Below are positions 5,201-13,745 of a DNA stretch of 34,581 nt, piece after piece. The first letter of the stretch is position 1, and each line of letters begins with the position of its first letter. The position numbers were made by a program, and so were the translations under genes. Location of the stretch: contig CALGVA010000050.1 in the NCBI GenBank assembly GCA_937920345.1, forward strand, positions 1-34,581, given 5' to 3'. The stretch is from an uncultured Lachnospiraceae bacterium. GTDB lineage: Bacteria; Bacillota; Clostridia; Lachnospirales; Lachnospiraceae. The notes under the pieces are model-generated. The model worked only from the letters and a program-made list of their open reading frames with translations, did no database searches and was not told where the DNA came from.

Positions 5201-7029
5201 AATGGTGGAAAAGGACGTTAAGGGACATGAAAGAACCGGAGATCAGTAAAAAACTGAAAAAGTGGCAGGGCAAGTACGAGAAAGCGAAGAGCCAGTACGC
5301 GGAAGAACTCAGTCTGATGGAGAATTACGAGAAATATTATAATGGCGACCGGCATGTCAAAGGGAACCCGAACAGCAATGTGGCAGCGTCAAAACTTGCC
5401 ATCAATGTCAGAAATATTGTATATGAGTTGATCGAGTCACAGGTGGATTCTTCTTTACCCATGCCGAAGGTTTCGGCGATACATGCGGAGGATGCGGCGA
5501 AAGCTAAGATCATTGAGGAATTTCTGAAAAACGAAATGAAAACACTCCGGTTTAAGGCAATCAACGATGCACAGGAGAGGACGACACCCGTTCAGGGTGG
5601 GGACTTTGTGCTTGTGGAATGGGATAACAGCAAGGGGTATCACTGTACGTTAGGGGATTTGGCTGTGTCAGAAGTCCATCCGAGACAGGTAATCCCGCAG
5701 CCGGGCATGACAGAAATCGGGAAGATGGATTATGTCTTCATCCGGACGAGCCAGACCAAGGAATATGTCAAGCACAGGTATGGTATTGATGTGTCAGACG
5801 AAGAGGAGACGGATACGGAGTTACGCGAAGGAGTCAGCACGGATGACATTGTTACGGTTGTGACGGCTTATTATAAAAACGATCAGGGCGGGATCGGGCT
5901 GTACAGATGGTGCGGTGATGTGGAGTTGGAGGATCTGCCTGATTATCAGGCAAGACAGCTTGATGTTTGCGGAAAATGCAGCACACCAAAGACGAATGAT
6001 ACCTGTCCGGTGTGCGGCAGCAGGAAATTTGTAAAGAAGACGCAGAAAACAGAGACGTTGCAGGTCATGCAGGAATCAGGTGTGGATCTCATGTCAGGGC
6101 AGATTATGCAGCAGCCGGTCATGGTGGAGGTTCCGTACTATACGCCGAACAGGTTTCCGCTGGTGCTGCGGAAGAATATTTCAAGGGACAGATATCTTCT
6201 GGGTTATTCCGATGTAGGTGTTATTGAGGATCAGCAGGATACGATCAAGAAGCTGGGAAGTAAGATTAACGAGAAACTGCTGAAAGGCGGCTCCTATGTG
6301 ACGCTGCCAGACGGGCTGGGGATCGATACAACGGATGATGAACTAAAGATCATCCGGATCGAGACACCGAACCAGATGCAGATGATTCAGGCAATCACGG
6401 TGCAGGCGGACACATCACAGGACCGTGTCGTGCTGGAGACTAATTACAATTGGGCAAAATCGGCACTTGGCATTACGGATTCTTTTCAGGGTAAATATGA
6501 TTCTTCTGCAACATCCGGGACGGCAAAGCAGTATTCCATCAATCAGGCAGCCGGAAGGCTGGAATCGAAGCGTGTCATGAAGAATCTGGCATATGCGGAA
6601 CTGTATGAGACGATGTTCAAATTTGCACTTGCTTATGCAGATCAGAAGATTCCGATCAGCATGCAGGGTAAGGACGGGGAGCAGGCATTTACGCATTTCG
6701 ACCGCAAGGATTTCCTTAAGATGGACGATGCGGGAGAGTGGTACTGGAACGATGAATTTATTTTTGATACAGACCCGACCTCCACGCTGCTGACCAACAG
6801 GGAGGCAATGTGGAACCAGGCGGATATGAAGCTGCAGTCCGGGGCATTCGGTCCGATCGGGGATCTGGAGACCAATTATCTGTACTGGTTGGAGCAGGAG
6901 CGTAACGGTTATCCGAATGCAGGAGAGATCAAGAAGGTGATAGAGGACAGACTGACAGAGCAGAAGCAGCAGGTACAAATGATACAGCAGATGCAGGGAG
7001 GTGGTCAAAATGAAATGCCCGTTATGTGA
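5197..7029 (+). CDS. Portal protein with inserted zinc ribbon
   Basis: A 610-residue protein directly after the large terminase, where the portal gene is expected. The N-terminal segment (ENYEKYYNGDRH, residues about 42-53) and the central helices (YSDVGVIEDQQDTIKKLGSK; SSATSGTAKQYSINQAAG) are typical of dodecameric portals of podovirus and P22-like type. At residues 258-273 there is a zinc ribbon, CGKC followed by CPVC, in the wing region. The C-terminus is rich in glutamine and methionine. The portal forms the DNA channel and docks the terminase and the connector. No frameshift or truncation is seen. The last 20 bases overlap the next small gene, in another frame. Confidence 0.85.
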   Translation: MKWWKRTLRDMKEPEISKKLKKWQGKYEKAKSQYAEELSLMENYEKYYNGDRHVKGNPNSNVAASKLAINVRNIVYELIESQVDSSLPMPKVSAIHAEDAAKAKIIEEFLKNEMKTLRFKAINDAQERTTPVQGGDFVLVEWDNSKGYHCTLGDLAVSEVHPRQVIPQPGMTEIGKMDYVFIRTSQTKEYVKHRYGIDVSDEEETDTELREGVSTDDIVTVVTAYYKNDQGGIGLYRWCGDVELEDLPDYQARQLDVCGKCSTPKTNDTCPVCGSRKFVKKTQKTETLQVMQESGVDLMSGQIMQQPVMVEVPYYTPNRFPLVLRKNISRDRYLLGYSDVGVIEDQQDTIKKLGSKINEKLLKGGSYVTLPDGLGIDTTDDELKIIRIETPNQMQMIQAITVQADTSQDRVVLETNYNWAKSALGITDSFQGKYDSSATSGTAKQYSINQAAGRLESKRVMKNLAYAELYETMFKFALAYADQKIPISMQGKDGEQAFTHFDRKDFLKMDDAGEWYWNDEFIFDTDPTSTLLTNREAMWNQADMKLQSGAFGPIGDLETNYLYWLEQERNGYPNAGEIKKVIEDRLTEQKQQVQMIQQMQGGGQNEMPVM

Positions 7030-7198
7030 TACGGAGATGATTATTTCCGGAAGCGGTTATGTAACGAGAGGTGGAAAATTTTATAGAAAAGTATCCCTTG
7101 ACTGCAGAAATCGTAACTGTGGCAATTATAAGAAAACTGTAAAAGAAGAGTTGACAGAATTATCCGTCACGAACGAAGAGACAGAAGATGGGGAATAA
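7010..7198 (+). CDS. Small zinc-ribbon protein
   Basis: A 62-residue protein starting MKCPLCDTEM. Two cysteine pairs, C3/C6 and C32/C37, with KFYRKVSLDCRNRNCGNYK between and after, match a compact zinc ribbon like those seen in many Firmicutes phages between portal and scaffold. I take the ATG at 7010 because GGAGGTGG lies five to six bases upstream; a GTG nine bases earlier falls inside that site. The gene overlaps the end of the portal gene by 20 bases. A role in head assembly or regulation is possible; the sequence does not decide. Confidence 0.75.
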   Translation: MKCPLCDTEMIISGSGYVTRGGKFYRKVSLDCRNRNCGNYKKTVKEELTELSVTNEETEDGE

Positions 7199-7256
7199 CC
7201 CTGTATTCTATAAATTTCGCAGCCAAAAGCGTAAAAATGGGGAGAGGACACAAGAC

Positions 7257-8096
7257 ATGAAAAAAGATAGCTTACTGAAAATGAATCTGCAGTTTTTTGC
7301 AGAGGGTGAAAATGACCCTGACAGCGTAAACAATCCGGAACTCGCTGACCCGGACGCAATGAATCTTGAGGAGCATGACGACTCTGGGGATGAAGGAGAT
7401 GATGAATCAGGTACAGATTCTGTCGAACAGCAGCCAGTGGATGTCAATGCCATTGCAGCAGCGGCCAGACGCGAAGCCGAAGCAAATGCAAGGCGACAGA
7501 TGGAAGCTATCGACGCTGATTTCGCAAGGAGGTTTGGTAACTTTACCAATCCGGTCACAGGGCAGCCGATCCGGTCGAGGGCGGATTATCTGGCGGCACT
7601 GGATGCACAGGAGAAGTTACAGGCGGAGCAGCAGCTTAAGAACAGCGGGATAGATCCGGCGGTTCTTGACAATCTCATTCAGCATAATCCGGTAATCCGC
7701 GAGGCGCAGCAGGTGATCCAGCAGAGCAGGCAGCAGGAGACGACGAATGCTATTCTTACGGATGTGGCGGAGCTTGCACAGATGGACAGTTCGATTAAGA
7801 CGTTGGCAGACGTGCCGCGGGAAGTAATCGAGAAGTGTATGTCCATGCCGGGACTCAGGCTGACAGACGCTTATAAGCTGGTCAACTATGGCAAGGTGAC
7901 CGCTTCTAAGGAGGCGGCCATTAATCAGGCAGTCATCAATCAGGCCAGAGGGAAACAGCACATGGCACCCATGGACGGGGTCAGTACACCTGACAGTCAG
8001 GTAGATATTCCACAGAACCTTGTGGGCATGTGGAAAGATATGTTCCCGGATAAGTCTATGAAAGAGATCAAGGAACTTTACAACAAGGCGCTTTAA
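7257..8096 (+). CDS. Capsid scaffolding protein
   Basis: A 279-residue highly charged protein. The start MKKDSLLKMNLQFFAEG is characteristic of Firmicutes phage scaffolds. An acidic low-complexity stretch follows (about residues 20-60, rich in D and E), then helices with many Q and A (AAAARREAEANARRQMEAID) and a short C-terminal helix (MKEIKELYNKAL) of the type that contacts the coat protein. I choose the ATG at 7257, preceded by GGGGAGAGGA, rather than an upstream ATG at 7188 that has no ribosome binding site. Scaffold proteins guide procapsid assembly and leave or are degraded before packaging. It sits directly before the decoration and coat genes. Confidence 0.85.
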   Translation: MKKDSLLKMNLQFFAEGENDPDSVNNPELADPDAMNLEEHDDSGDEGDDESGTDSVEQQPVDVNAIAAAARREAEANARRQMEAIDADFARRFGNFTNPVTGQPIRSRADYLAALDAQEKLQAEQQLKNSGIDPAVLDNLIQHNPVIREAQQVIQQSRQQETTNAILTDVAELAQMDSSIKTLADVPREVIEKCMSMPGLRLTDAYKLVNYGKVTASKEAAINQAVINQARGKQHMAPMDGVSTPDSQVDIPQNLVGMWKDMFPDKSMKEIKELYNKAL

Positions 8097-8112
8097 GGGA
8101 GGTTAATCCAAA

Positions 8113-8499
8113 ATGTTTGAATATGTGAAAAATGATACGGGCGGCGGTTTTCCCGTGATGAAGGAATTAAAAGCGACCGCAGGAAGTTATGAGGTTGGTG
8201 ACGCGCTGGCGCTTGACACGGCGACAGGTTTGTTAAAGATTGCCGCTGGCACAGTTAAGCCGCAGTATATCAGCGCGTCGAAGAAAACAGTGACAACAGA
8301 GGATGCAATTCTTGCCGTGAATCCGGTATATGAGGGCCAGGAATGGAAGGTAAAATTCTCGGTGGATGGATCTGCTGTCAAAGTTGGCAGTTCGGTTACA
8401 ATTGATACGACGGGCAGGATGATTACTGCCACGACTACGGGTGGGGTTTTTCTTGTGACGGAGAATCTTGGCACGGAAGCAGTCGGTAAATTCATGTAG
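8113..8499 (+). CDS. Capsid decoration/stabilisation protein (putative)
   Basis: A 128-residue protein dominated by short beta-strand and threonine/valine-rich segments (GDALALDTATGLLKIAAGTV; GSSVTIDTTGRMITATTTGG). That composition, the size and the position between scaffold and coat genes are what one expects of head decoration proteins, which sit on the outside of the capsid and brace it. GGGAGG lies upstream of the ATG. The sequence offers no catalytic motif. A minor coat or fibre-like role cannot be excluded. Confidence 0.65.
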   Translation: MFEYVKNDTGGGFPVMKELKATAGSYEVGDALALDTATGLLKIAAGTVKPQYISASKKTVTTEDAILAVNPVYEGQEWKVKFSVDGSAVKVGSSVTIDTTGRMITATTTGGVFLVTENLGTEAVGKFM

Positions 8500-8513
8500 G
8501 GAGGAATTGAGAT

Positions 8514-9521
8514 ATGGCTATAGTTATTTCTAAAAGCAGCGCATTAAACGATGATCTCTGGAAGCCTACGGGGCAGGTTATCAATGCGGTGATGCAGGAT
8601 GCGGATAATGAGAAGACAGAACACGATACACTGGTAAAGGACATCGCGGTTGAAAAGAAATCCAAGAAGTATGCGGAGAAGCAGACGGGTATGACTTCCC
8701 TGTCTTCTTTCGATGTAGTACCGGAAGGTGATAATGCGCCGACTGATGATATGCAGGAGACGATGCCCAAGTTGATCATCCATAAGGCTTTCATGAAGGA
8801 AGTGGCTATGACGAAGGAAATGCTGGATGACGGTGACATCGACGGTATGCGTACAATTGCCAGAAATCTGGTGCTTGGATATAAGAGAACCCGTGCGGAA
8901 CTGGCAACCAATGCGCTGGTCACGGAGGGCAGTGAGTTTGTAATCGGTCCTAAGAAGACGAAGCTGGACAAGACAACTGGAGACGGCAAGTCGGTATTTG
9001 CTACGGATCATAAGTCCGTCAAGGCTAATGTCAAGGTGCAGTCGAATGTCTTTACGAACGCGTTTGGAAACGATGCATCTATGCTGATTCGGCTGGCCAA
9101 TATTGGGCGCAATTTCTTAAATGACAGCGGGCAGGTAACCGGTTACGGGTTTGATAAGATCATTATTCCGGGCAACTGCTATAAGCTGGAGGAAACGATC
9201 CAGCGGATTATGAAATCTTCGCTGTTAGTCGGCTCTGACTACAATGATGTCAATACCCAGAAAGGCAAGTGGACACTGGTAGTTGATCCGTTGTGGCAGG
9301 CAGTTGAGGGAACAGAGCCCTATATCATTATGTCGGATGCGGCGAATAAGGCATATAATGGTACGGTTTTCTATGACAGAACGCCGTTAGACGTGAAGAG
9401 TGCGGTGAATAACCATAACAGAAATCTTGAGTACAACGGTTACGGGCGTATGTCCTGCGGTTTCTATAACTGGCGTCACGTGATCCTGGGTGGTGCAAGT
9501 CAGGGTACTACATTAACTTGA
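8514..9521 (+). CDS. Major capsid protein
   Basis: A 335-residue protein in the coat-gene position, with GGGAGG before the start. The segments LIIHKAFMKEVAMTKEMLDD and RTIARNLVLGYKRTRAELAT, and later FATDHKSVKA and DKIIIPGNCYKLEETIQRIM, follow the pattern of Mu gpT-like and related HK97-fold coat proteins: N-terminal arm, spine helix, then the axial domain. The C-terminus is short and glycine-rich. HK97-fold coat proteins build the icosahedral shell. The gene is followed by a terminator-like hairpin, which fits a need for much more coat protein than tail protein. Confidence 0.85.
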   Translation: MAIVISKSSALNDDLWKPTGQVINAVMQDADNEKTEHDTLVKDIAVEKKSKKYAEKQTGMTSLSSFDVVPEGDNAPTDDMQETMPKLIIHKAFMKEVAMTKEMLDDGDIDGMRTIARNLVLGYKRTRAELATNALVTEGSEFVIGPKKTKLDKTTGDGKSVFATDHKSVKANVKVQSNVFTNAFGNDASMLIRLANIGRNFLNDSGQVTGYGFDKIIIPGNCYKLEETIQRIMKSSLLVGSDYNDVNTQKGKWTLVVDPLWQAVEGTEPYIIMSDAANKAYNGTVFYDRTPLDVKSAVNNHNRNLEYNGYGRMSCGFYNWRHVILGGASQGTTLT

Positions 9522-9530
9522 GTATGAGGC

Positions 9531-9568
9531 GGGGTTGCGACGTCGCAACATACGTCGCAGCCCCTTTT
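9531..9568 (+). terminator. Terminator or attenuator after the capsid gene
   Basis: GGGGTTGCGACG (9531-9542), a ten-base loop, CGTCGCAGCCCC (9553-9564), then TTTT. Twelve base pairs with one G-T wobble, within the late operon and only ten bases after the coat stop codon. The short T tract suggests partial termination, letting some transcription reach the tail genes. Confidence 0.75.
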
Positions 9569-9586
9569 CCTGAAAGGAATAGGATT

Positions 9587-9982
9587 ATGATTAAAAAAGG
9601 GTTTAGCGTAGGAGATATTTTCACGGACGGCGGACGCCGGTTTAAGGTTATTCGGGTTCTGGAAAACGGAGATTATATTTCGGAGGCGGTCAATTTTGAC
9701 ATGGTAAGCGACGAGCTGGGTGAAATGGCAAATTCCGGCACAGCAGACGATGATCCGGATGAAACGACAGACTCTGGTACAGTGGACGATGATCCGGGTG
9801 AAACGGCAGACGACGCTACAGGTAGGGAAGATGCAGATCTGAATGCCGGCAGATATACAAAGCGTCAGATCCAGCGCATGAACAAAGTGGATACGTTTGC
9901 GCTTGCCGGGGAACTCGGCATTGTGGTATCGGGAACGACTACAGAGATCAAAGAAGCGATTTTAAAGGATTTGGGGTTGTAG
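9587..9982 (+). CDS. Phage protein with C-terminal HeH/LEM-like helical domain
   Basis: A 131-residue protein. The N-terminal 45 residues (GFSVGDIFTDGGRRFKVIRV then NGDYISEAV) look like a small beta barrel. Two near-identical acidic repeats follow (TADDDPDETTDSG, then TVDDDPGETADDA), then a helical C-terminus (YTKRQIQRMNKVDTFALAGE, ending TEIKEAILKDLGL) like the HeH/LEM or Rho-N-type motif often appended to phage head-tail proteins. I start at the ATG at 9587 because AAAGGAATAGGA precedes it; an upstream frame to 9518 would begin inside the coat gene and cross the terminator. A head-completion or accessory role is likely from position. Confidence 0.6.
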   Translation: MIKKGFSVGDIFTDGGRRFKVIRVLENGDYISEAVNFDMVSDELGEMANSGTADDDPDETTDSGTVDDDPGETADDATGREDADLNAGRYTKRQIQRMNKVDTFALAGELGIVVSGTTTEIKEAILKDLGL

Positions 9983-9985
9983 GAA

Positions 9986-10906
9986 ATGATCACATGGAGA
10001 GAGGTCAAACTATATACATTGCAGAAGATGTTCTCGGCAGACGGTAATAATATTCCAACCGATGATTCTACTAAGGATTATATCGCGGGAATGCCGGAGG
10101 CAGCAAATGAGGCGCTGCAGCTTCTGGCAACAGCGGGAAAATTCATTATTAAGAGTATTGATATAGCACATAACCCGGTCAGGAATTTGCTGACGGATGA
10201 TGGCAGAATTCATTCCATGGAGCGGGGCGTGCTTACATTTTCTGCAGAGGGTGCAAGATCGGCATATCTGGAATGTGTCGGCAGCGGCATGTGCAAAGCA
10301 ATGGTAAGAGGGGAGTGCGTGGCGGAGAGGGCACTGGAAAGCAAAAAAGGATATCGGGAATATAAGTTCCTGATCCCGAACACGGAGGACCAGGAAGTTG
10401 TGATCCTTGTGGAAAGTGCTTATCCGCTGGCGGTTAAGAACGTTGCGCTGTATTCGGCTGACTTTGAGGCGGAAGAGGACATCCAGCCCTATGCGGAGAA
10501 GGTACGGTATGATTTGCGTGAACTTGCAGATGATTTCTATATGTTGGACACCGGGAATATCTATTTCGAAGGGCAGGAGATCCGCTACACACAGACTACG
10601 GATTATTTCCAGGAAGGCAATAAGGTGCTGGTACTGGATAGGGAGACAGTGGGCAATTACAGAATTTATTATAAAGCCTATCCCCAGAAGATTACGGCGG
10701 GCACGGAAGATGAGACAGAGCTTTCCATAGATGATGAGGTTGCAACGCTCCTACCGTTGTATATGGCTTCTCAGCTATATAAAGATGATGATGCGGGAAT
10801 CGCGACGACATACCGGAATGAGTTTGAGGTGGCGCTGGAACGGCTCAGGAATGCGCCAAGGACACCTACGGCAGAACGGTTTACCAGTGAAAGCGGGTGG
10901 ATATAA
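9986..10906 (+). CDS. Head-tail connector/adaptor protein (putative)
   Basis: A 306-residue protein between the coat cluster and the nozzle-like gene. The first 60 residues (WREVKLYTLQKMFS, NDEAL-like NEALQLLATAGKF) are helical and resemble the adaptor proteins that bind under the portal; the middle is beta-rich and the C-terminus again helical (VATLLPLYMASQLYKDDDAG, YRNEFEVALERL), a pattern typical of connector proteins that line the neck. In short-tailed phages the adaptor is followed by the nozzle, exactly as here. No single signature motif is decisive. It ends three bases before the next gene. Confidence 0.55.
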   Translation: MITWREVKLYTLQKMFSADGNNIPTDDSTKDYIAGMPEAANEALQLLATAGKFIIKSIDIAHNPVRNLLTDDGRIHSMERGVLTFSAEGARSAYLECVGSGMCKAMVRGECVAERALESKKGYREYKFLIPNTEDQEVVILVESAYPLAVKNVALYSADFEAEEDIQPYAEKVRYDLRELADDFYMLDTGNIYFEGQEIRYTQTTDYFQEGNKVLVLDRETVGNYRIYYKAYPQKITAGTEDETELSIDDEVATLLPLYMASQLYKDDDAGIATTYRNEFEVALERLRNAPRTPTAERFTSESGWI

Positions 10907-10909
10907 ACC

Positions 10910-13741
10910 ATGGCAGTTACTTTTAAGACACCGGCCAGTCCAAAGCGGAGTGTGCAGACGGTAGATGAATTCCTAGGGGTTGATTTCACAAACTCTCCCA
11001 CGACGGTAGATATTAAGAAAAGCCCGAATGCTGTAAATATGATCCGGGACGTACCGGGAAAGGTGCGCAAGTCCATGGGCTGGCGGACGGTGAGTGAATA
11101 TAAAGATGAAAGCGGCAAGCCACTTAAGATTAACGGATGCCATTGTGTTCGGGGAGACGATGACGCGTATTTTATTCATGCCGGGGAGCGACTTTATCAT
11201 GAAGCAGATCTGATTTACAGCAGAATGAATGATGTGCGGAGCAGGTCGTGGCAGTTTAAGGATAAGCTGTACATAGCGGACGGGAAGAAACTGATCCAGA
11301 TATCACTAACATATTCAGGGACAGAAGCGGTCAAGAAAAGCAGCTCGGCTAAAATATCGCTGGCAGCGCATATGCCGTTTTGGGATAATCTGCTTGAGTT
11401 TAAGTATTATGCTGGGCTCAGCCAGACACTGGATAAGCAGCCGTCGTTAAAAGATATGAGAAGTACGCTTCGGGACTTTGTGGGTGCGGTAGGAATTATC
11501 ATCACAGATGGCGACGGTAATACGAGTGAGCATAGAAGCGCATTTAAGGGGACAGGGTATTATATACATGGCGGACCGTTTGTTCCACCTACGAACCCAA
11601 TTGATCAGGATTATGCGTCTGGGATAAGCACATTTGCCACATTAAAACCGGTGGATACGGAACCAAGGCCTTTTGACTATGATTCTCCCTTCCTTTACAG
11701 CATGCATGCAGATTCGTTATGGGCGAACCGCACAAGCGGGAACACCAGTTATTTGTCAGATGAGATGAATTTGCTGGATAAGACGGTGACATACCGTATC
11801 GGGCATTATTATACGTTTGCGCTATCGGGAGTATGGAAGCAGGCTACCGTCAGTGGAAAAACAATGTATAAACATACATTGGATGATGCGAACCCGAATA
11901 CGCGTGGAAATATAAAAGCTGCGATCTGGTGCAGCGCAGCGGAGACATATGCGTATGACGACCTGACGAGAAAAGACGGTGTTGCCGGTGATAGGATTGC
12001 CTTGCTGGAGAAAACGCTTTATTTTTATCCGGCTCAGTCAAAGGTCTCTCCAGCCAGTTATGATTTTGAAGTGAGGTATATGCTGGAAGAGCCGGAGATT
12101 AGGAACATTGAGGAAGAAGGATATTTCTCGCATATATATGAAATGATAGAATCCATAGCATTTCCAGCGCCGCCTTTTACACTAGAGACAGTAGAGGAAA
12201 CCCTGACAGACTGTAAAGGTGAAATTTATCTTAAGTATAATTCTGACAATGTGATCGACACAATAACAACGGAGACTGTCAGCGAGTCAGCCTATATACC
12301 GACACTGACGATTTCCAAAGACCCGAGCGGCGGCGGGGTGCAGTATGAAGATTTGAATTTGCTGCAGCCGGCATTTACAGAGACTTTTCTGGGGCAGGAA
12401 GCGGTAAAAGAATACTGTATGTCCTTCGGCGGGCTGGATGACACGCCGGTCAAAGTGGAGGTTATGAATGCAGATGGGGATTTTGAGGAGAAGACGGAGG
12501 ATACGGATTTCACGGTTGACCGTGAGACGGGGATCATAACATTTATCACAGCACCGGGTAAGAGCCCTATGACCGGTGAGGATAATGTGAAGATTACGGC
12601 ATATCGGACAGTCGAAGGGTATGCGGAGCGGATCAATCACTGCAGGATCGGGGTGCTGTACGGTGTGAACGGTGCACTGGACAGGCTGTTTCTCAGCGGC
12701 AATCCAGAGTATAGGAATTATGACTGGTTCTCGGCGCAGTATGATCCTACGTATTTTGCAGATACATCCTATTCAGTGCTGGGAAGCGACCGGAGTGCGA
12801 TCATAGGCTACTCTATTATATCAAATTATCTTGCGACACATAAGGACAGCCATGAGAAGGACCAGAATATTATCCTGCGGCAAGGTGACCTGGAGGAGAA
12901 CATGCCGTCATTCCGTATCGTAAACACGCTGCAGGGGGCAGGGGCAGTCGCGAGGGACTCATTCGGTTACCTGTCCACGGAACCGCTTTTCCTTACGGAA
13001 TCCGGAATCTATGCAGTGACGGCGCAGGATATCACGGGAGAGAAATACGCACAGAACAGGAGTTTTTTCTTAAATGGTAAATTGTTAGAGGAAAAAAACC
13101 TGTCGGGGGCATTCGGATTCGTGTATAAGGACATGTACTGGTTGTGTCTCAATAATGTTGCATACATATTAGACGGACTGCAGCCTGTTCAGACAGATAA
13201 ATCATCACCGTATTCCACAAGACAGTATGTAGGGTTTTACCGGACGAATATGCCGGTGAATACCATGTGGGAGCAGGACGGGCACTTATGGTTCGGAACG
13301 CAGGACGGAAAGGTATGCAGGTTTGCCAAAGATAAGTATGACCCGAATTCTTATAATGATGATGGCAAGCCGATTGAAGCAATCTGGGAAACGCCGGATA
13401 TTGACGGGGATCTGTTTTATAAGAATAAGACGGCGCGGTATCTTGCACTGCGGCTGGACAGTGCCATCACGACATCGGTGTCGATCTGGGGCATGAAAAG
13501 AGGTATCTGGAATTTTATCAAGAAAGATGAAGCATCTGCGTCGTATCTGTCTTTTCCGGATATTGATTTCTCCAAGTTCAGCTTCCGGACAGATACCACG
13601 GCGACGGTAATACCGGTAAAGGTGAGATTGAAAAAAGTGGACAAGTTCCGGCTGCGTCTGATGAATGATGGATTGAATGAACCGTTTGGGCTGTTTGATC
13701 TGGCAGTGGAGTTCGTGGAGAATGGAAATTATAAGGGGTGA
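10910..13741 (+). CDS. Tail nozzle/stopper protein, propeller type (putative)
   Basis: A 943-residue, strand-rich protein. Its N-terminus has the pattern found at the start of propeller-type tail nozzle and stopper proteins of podoviruses: FLGVDFTNSP, then KKSPNAVNMIRDVPGKVRKS and MGWRTV, meaning 'true genome-wide parameters: sampled positions, new values, first blade'. The middle contains blade-like repeats (LYIADGKKLIQIS; LTESGIYAVTAQD; MYWLCLNNVAYILDG; HLWFGTQDGKVCRFA), each a hydrophobic strand, turn and aromatic strand. In T7 gp12 and P22 gp10 the equivalent protein closes the DNA channel and carries the fibres. Length exceeds both of those, so extra domains (about residues 220-560) are present. 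It ends five bases before the fibre gene. Confidence 0.65.
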   Translation: MAVTFKTPASPKRSVQTVDEFLGVDFTNSPTTVDIKKSPNAVNMIRDVPGKVRKSMGWRTVSEYKDESGKPLKINGCHCVRGDDDAYFIHAGERLYHEADLIYSRMNDVRSRSWQFKDKLYIADGKKLIQISLTYSGTEAVKKSSSAKISLAAHMPFWDNLLEFKYYAGLSQTLDKQPSLKDMRSTLRDFVGAVGIIITDGDGNTSEHRSAFKGTGYYIHGGPFVPPTNPIDQDYASGISTFATLKPVDTEPRPFDYDSPFLYSMHADSLWANRTSGNTSYLSDEMNLLDKTVTYRIGHYYTFALSGVWKQATVSGKTMYKHTLDDANPNTRGNIKAAIWCSAAETYAYDDLTRKDGVAGDRIALLEKTLYFYPAQSKVSPASYDFEVRYMLEEPEIRNIEEEGYFSHIYEMIESIAFPAPPFTLETVEETLTDCKGEIYLKYNSDNVIDTITTETVSESAYIPTLTISKDPSGGGVQYEDLNLLQPAFTETFLGQEAVKEYCMSFGGLDDTPVKVEVMNADGDFEEKTEDTDFTVDRETGIITFITAPGKSPMTGEDNVKITAYRTVEGYAERINHCRIGVLYGVNGALDRLFLSGNPEYRNYDWFSAQYDPTYFADTSYSVLGSDRSAIIGYSIISNYLATHKDSHEKDQNIILRQGDLEENMPSFRIVNTLQGAGAVARDSFGYLSTEPLFLTESGIYAVTAQDITGEKYAQNRSFFLNGKLLEEKNLSGAFGFVYKDMYWLCLNNVAYILDGLQPVQTDKSSPYSTRQYVGFYRTNMPVNTMWEQDGHLWFGTQDGKVCRFAKDKYDPNSYNDDGKPIEAIWETPDIDGDLFYKNKTARYLALRLDSAITTSVSIWGMKRGIWNFIKKDEASASYLSFPDIDFSKFSFRTDTTATVIPVKVRLKKVDKFRLRLMNDGLNEPFGLFDLAVEFVENGNYKG

Positions 13742-13745
13742 TGGC

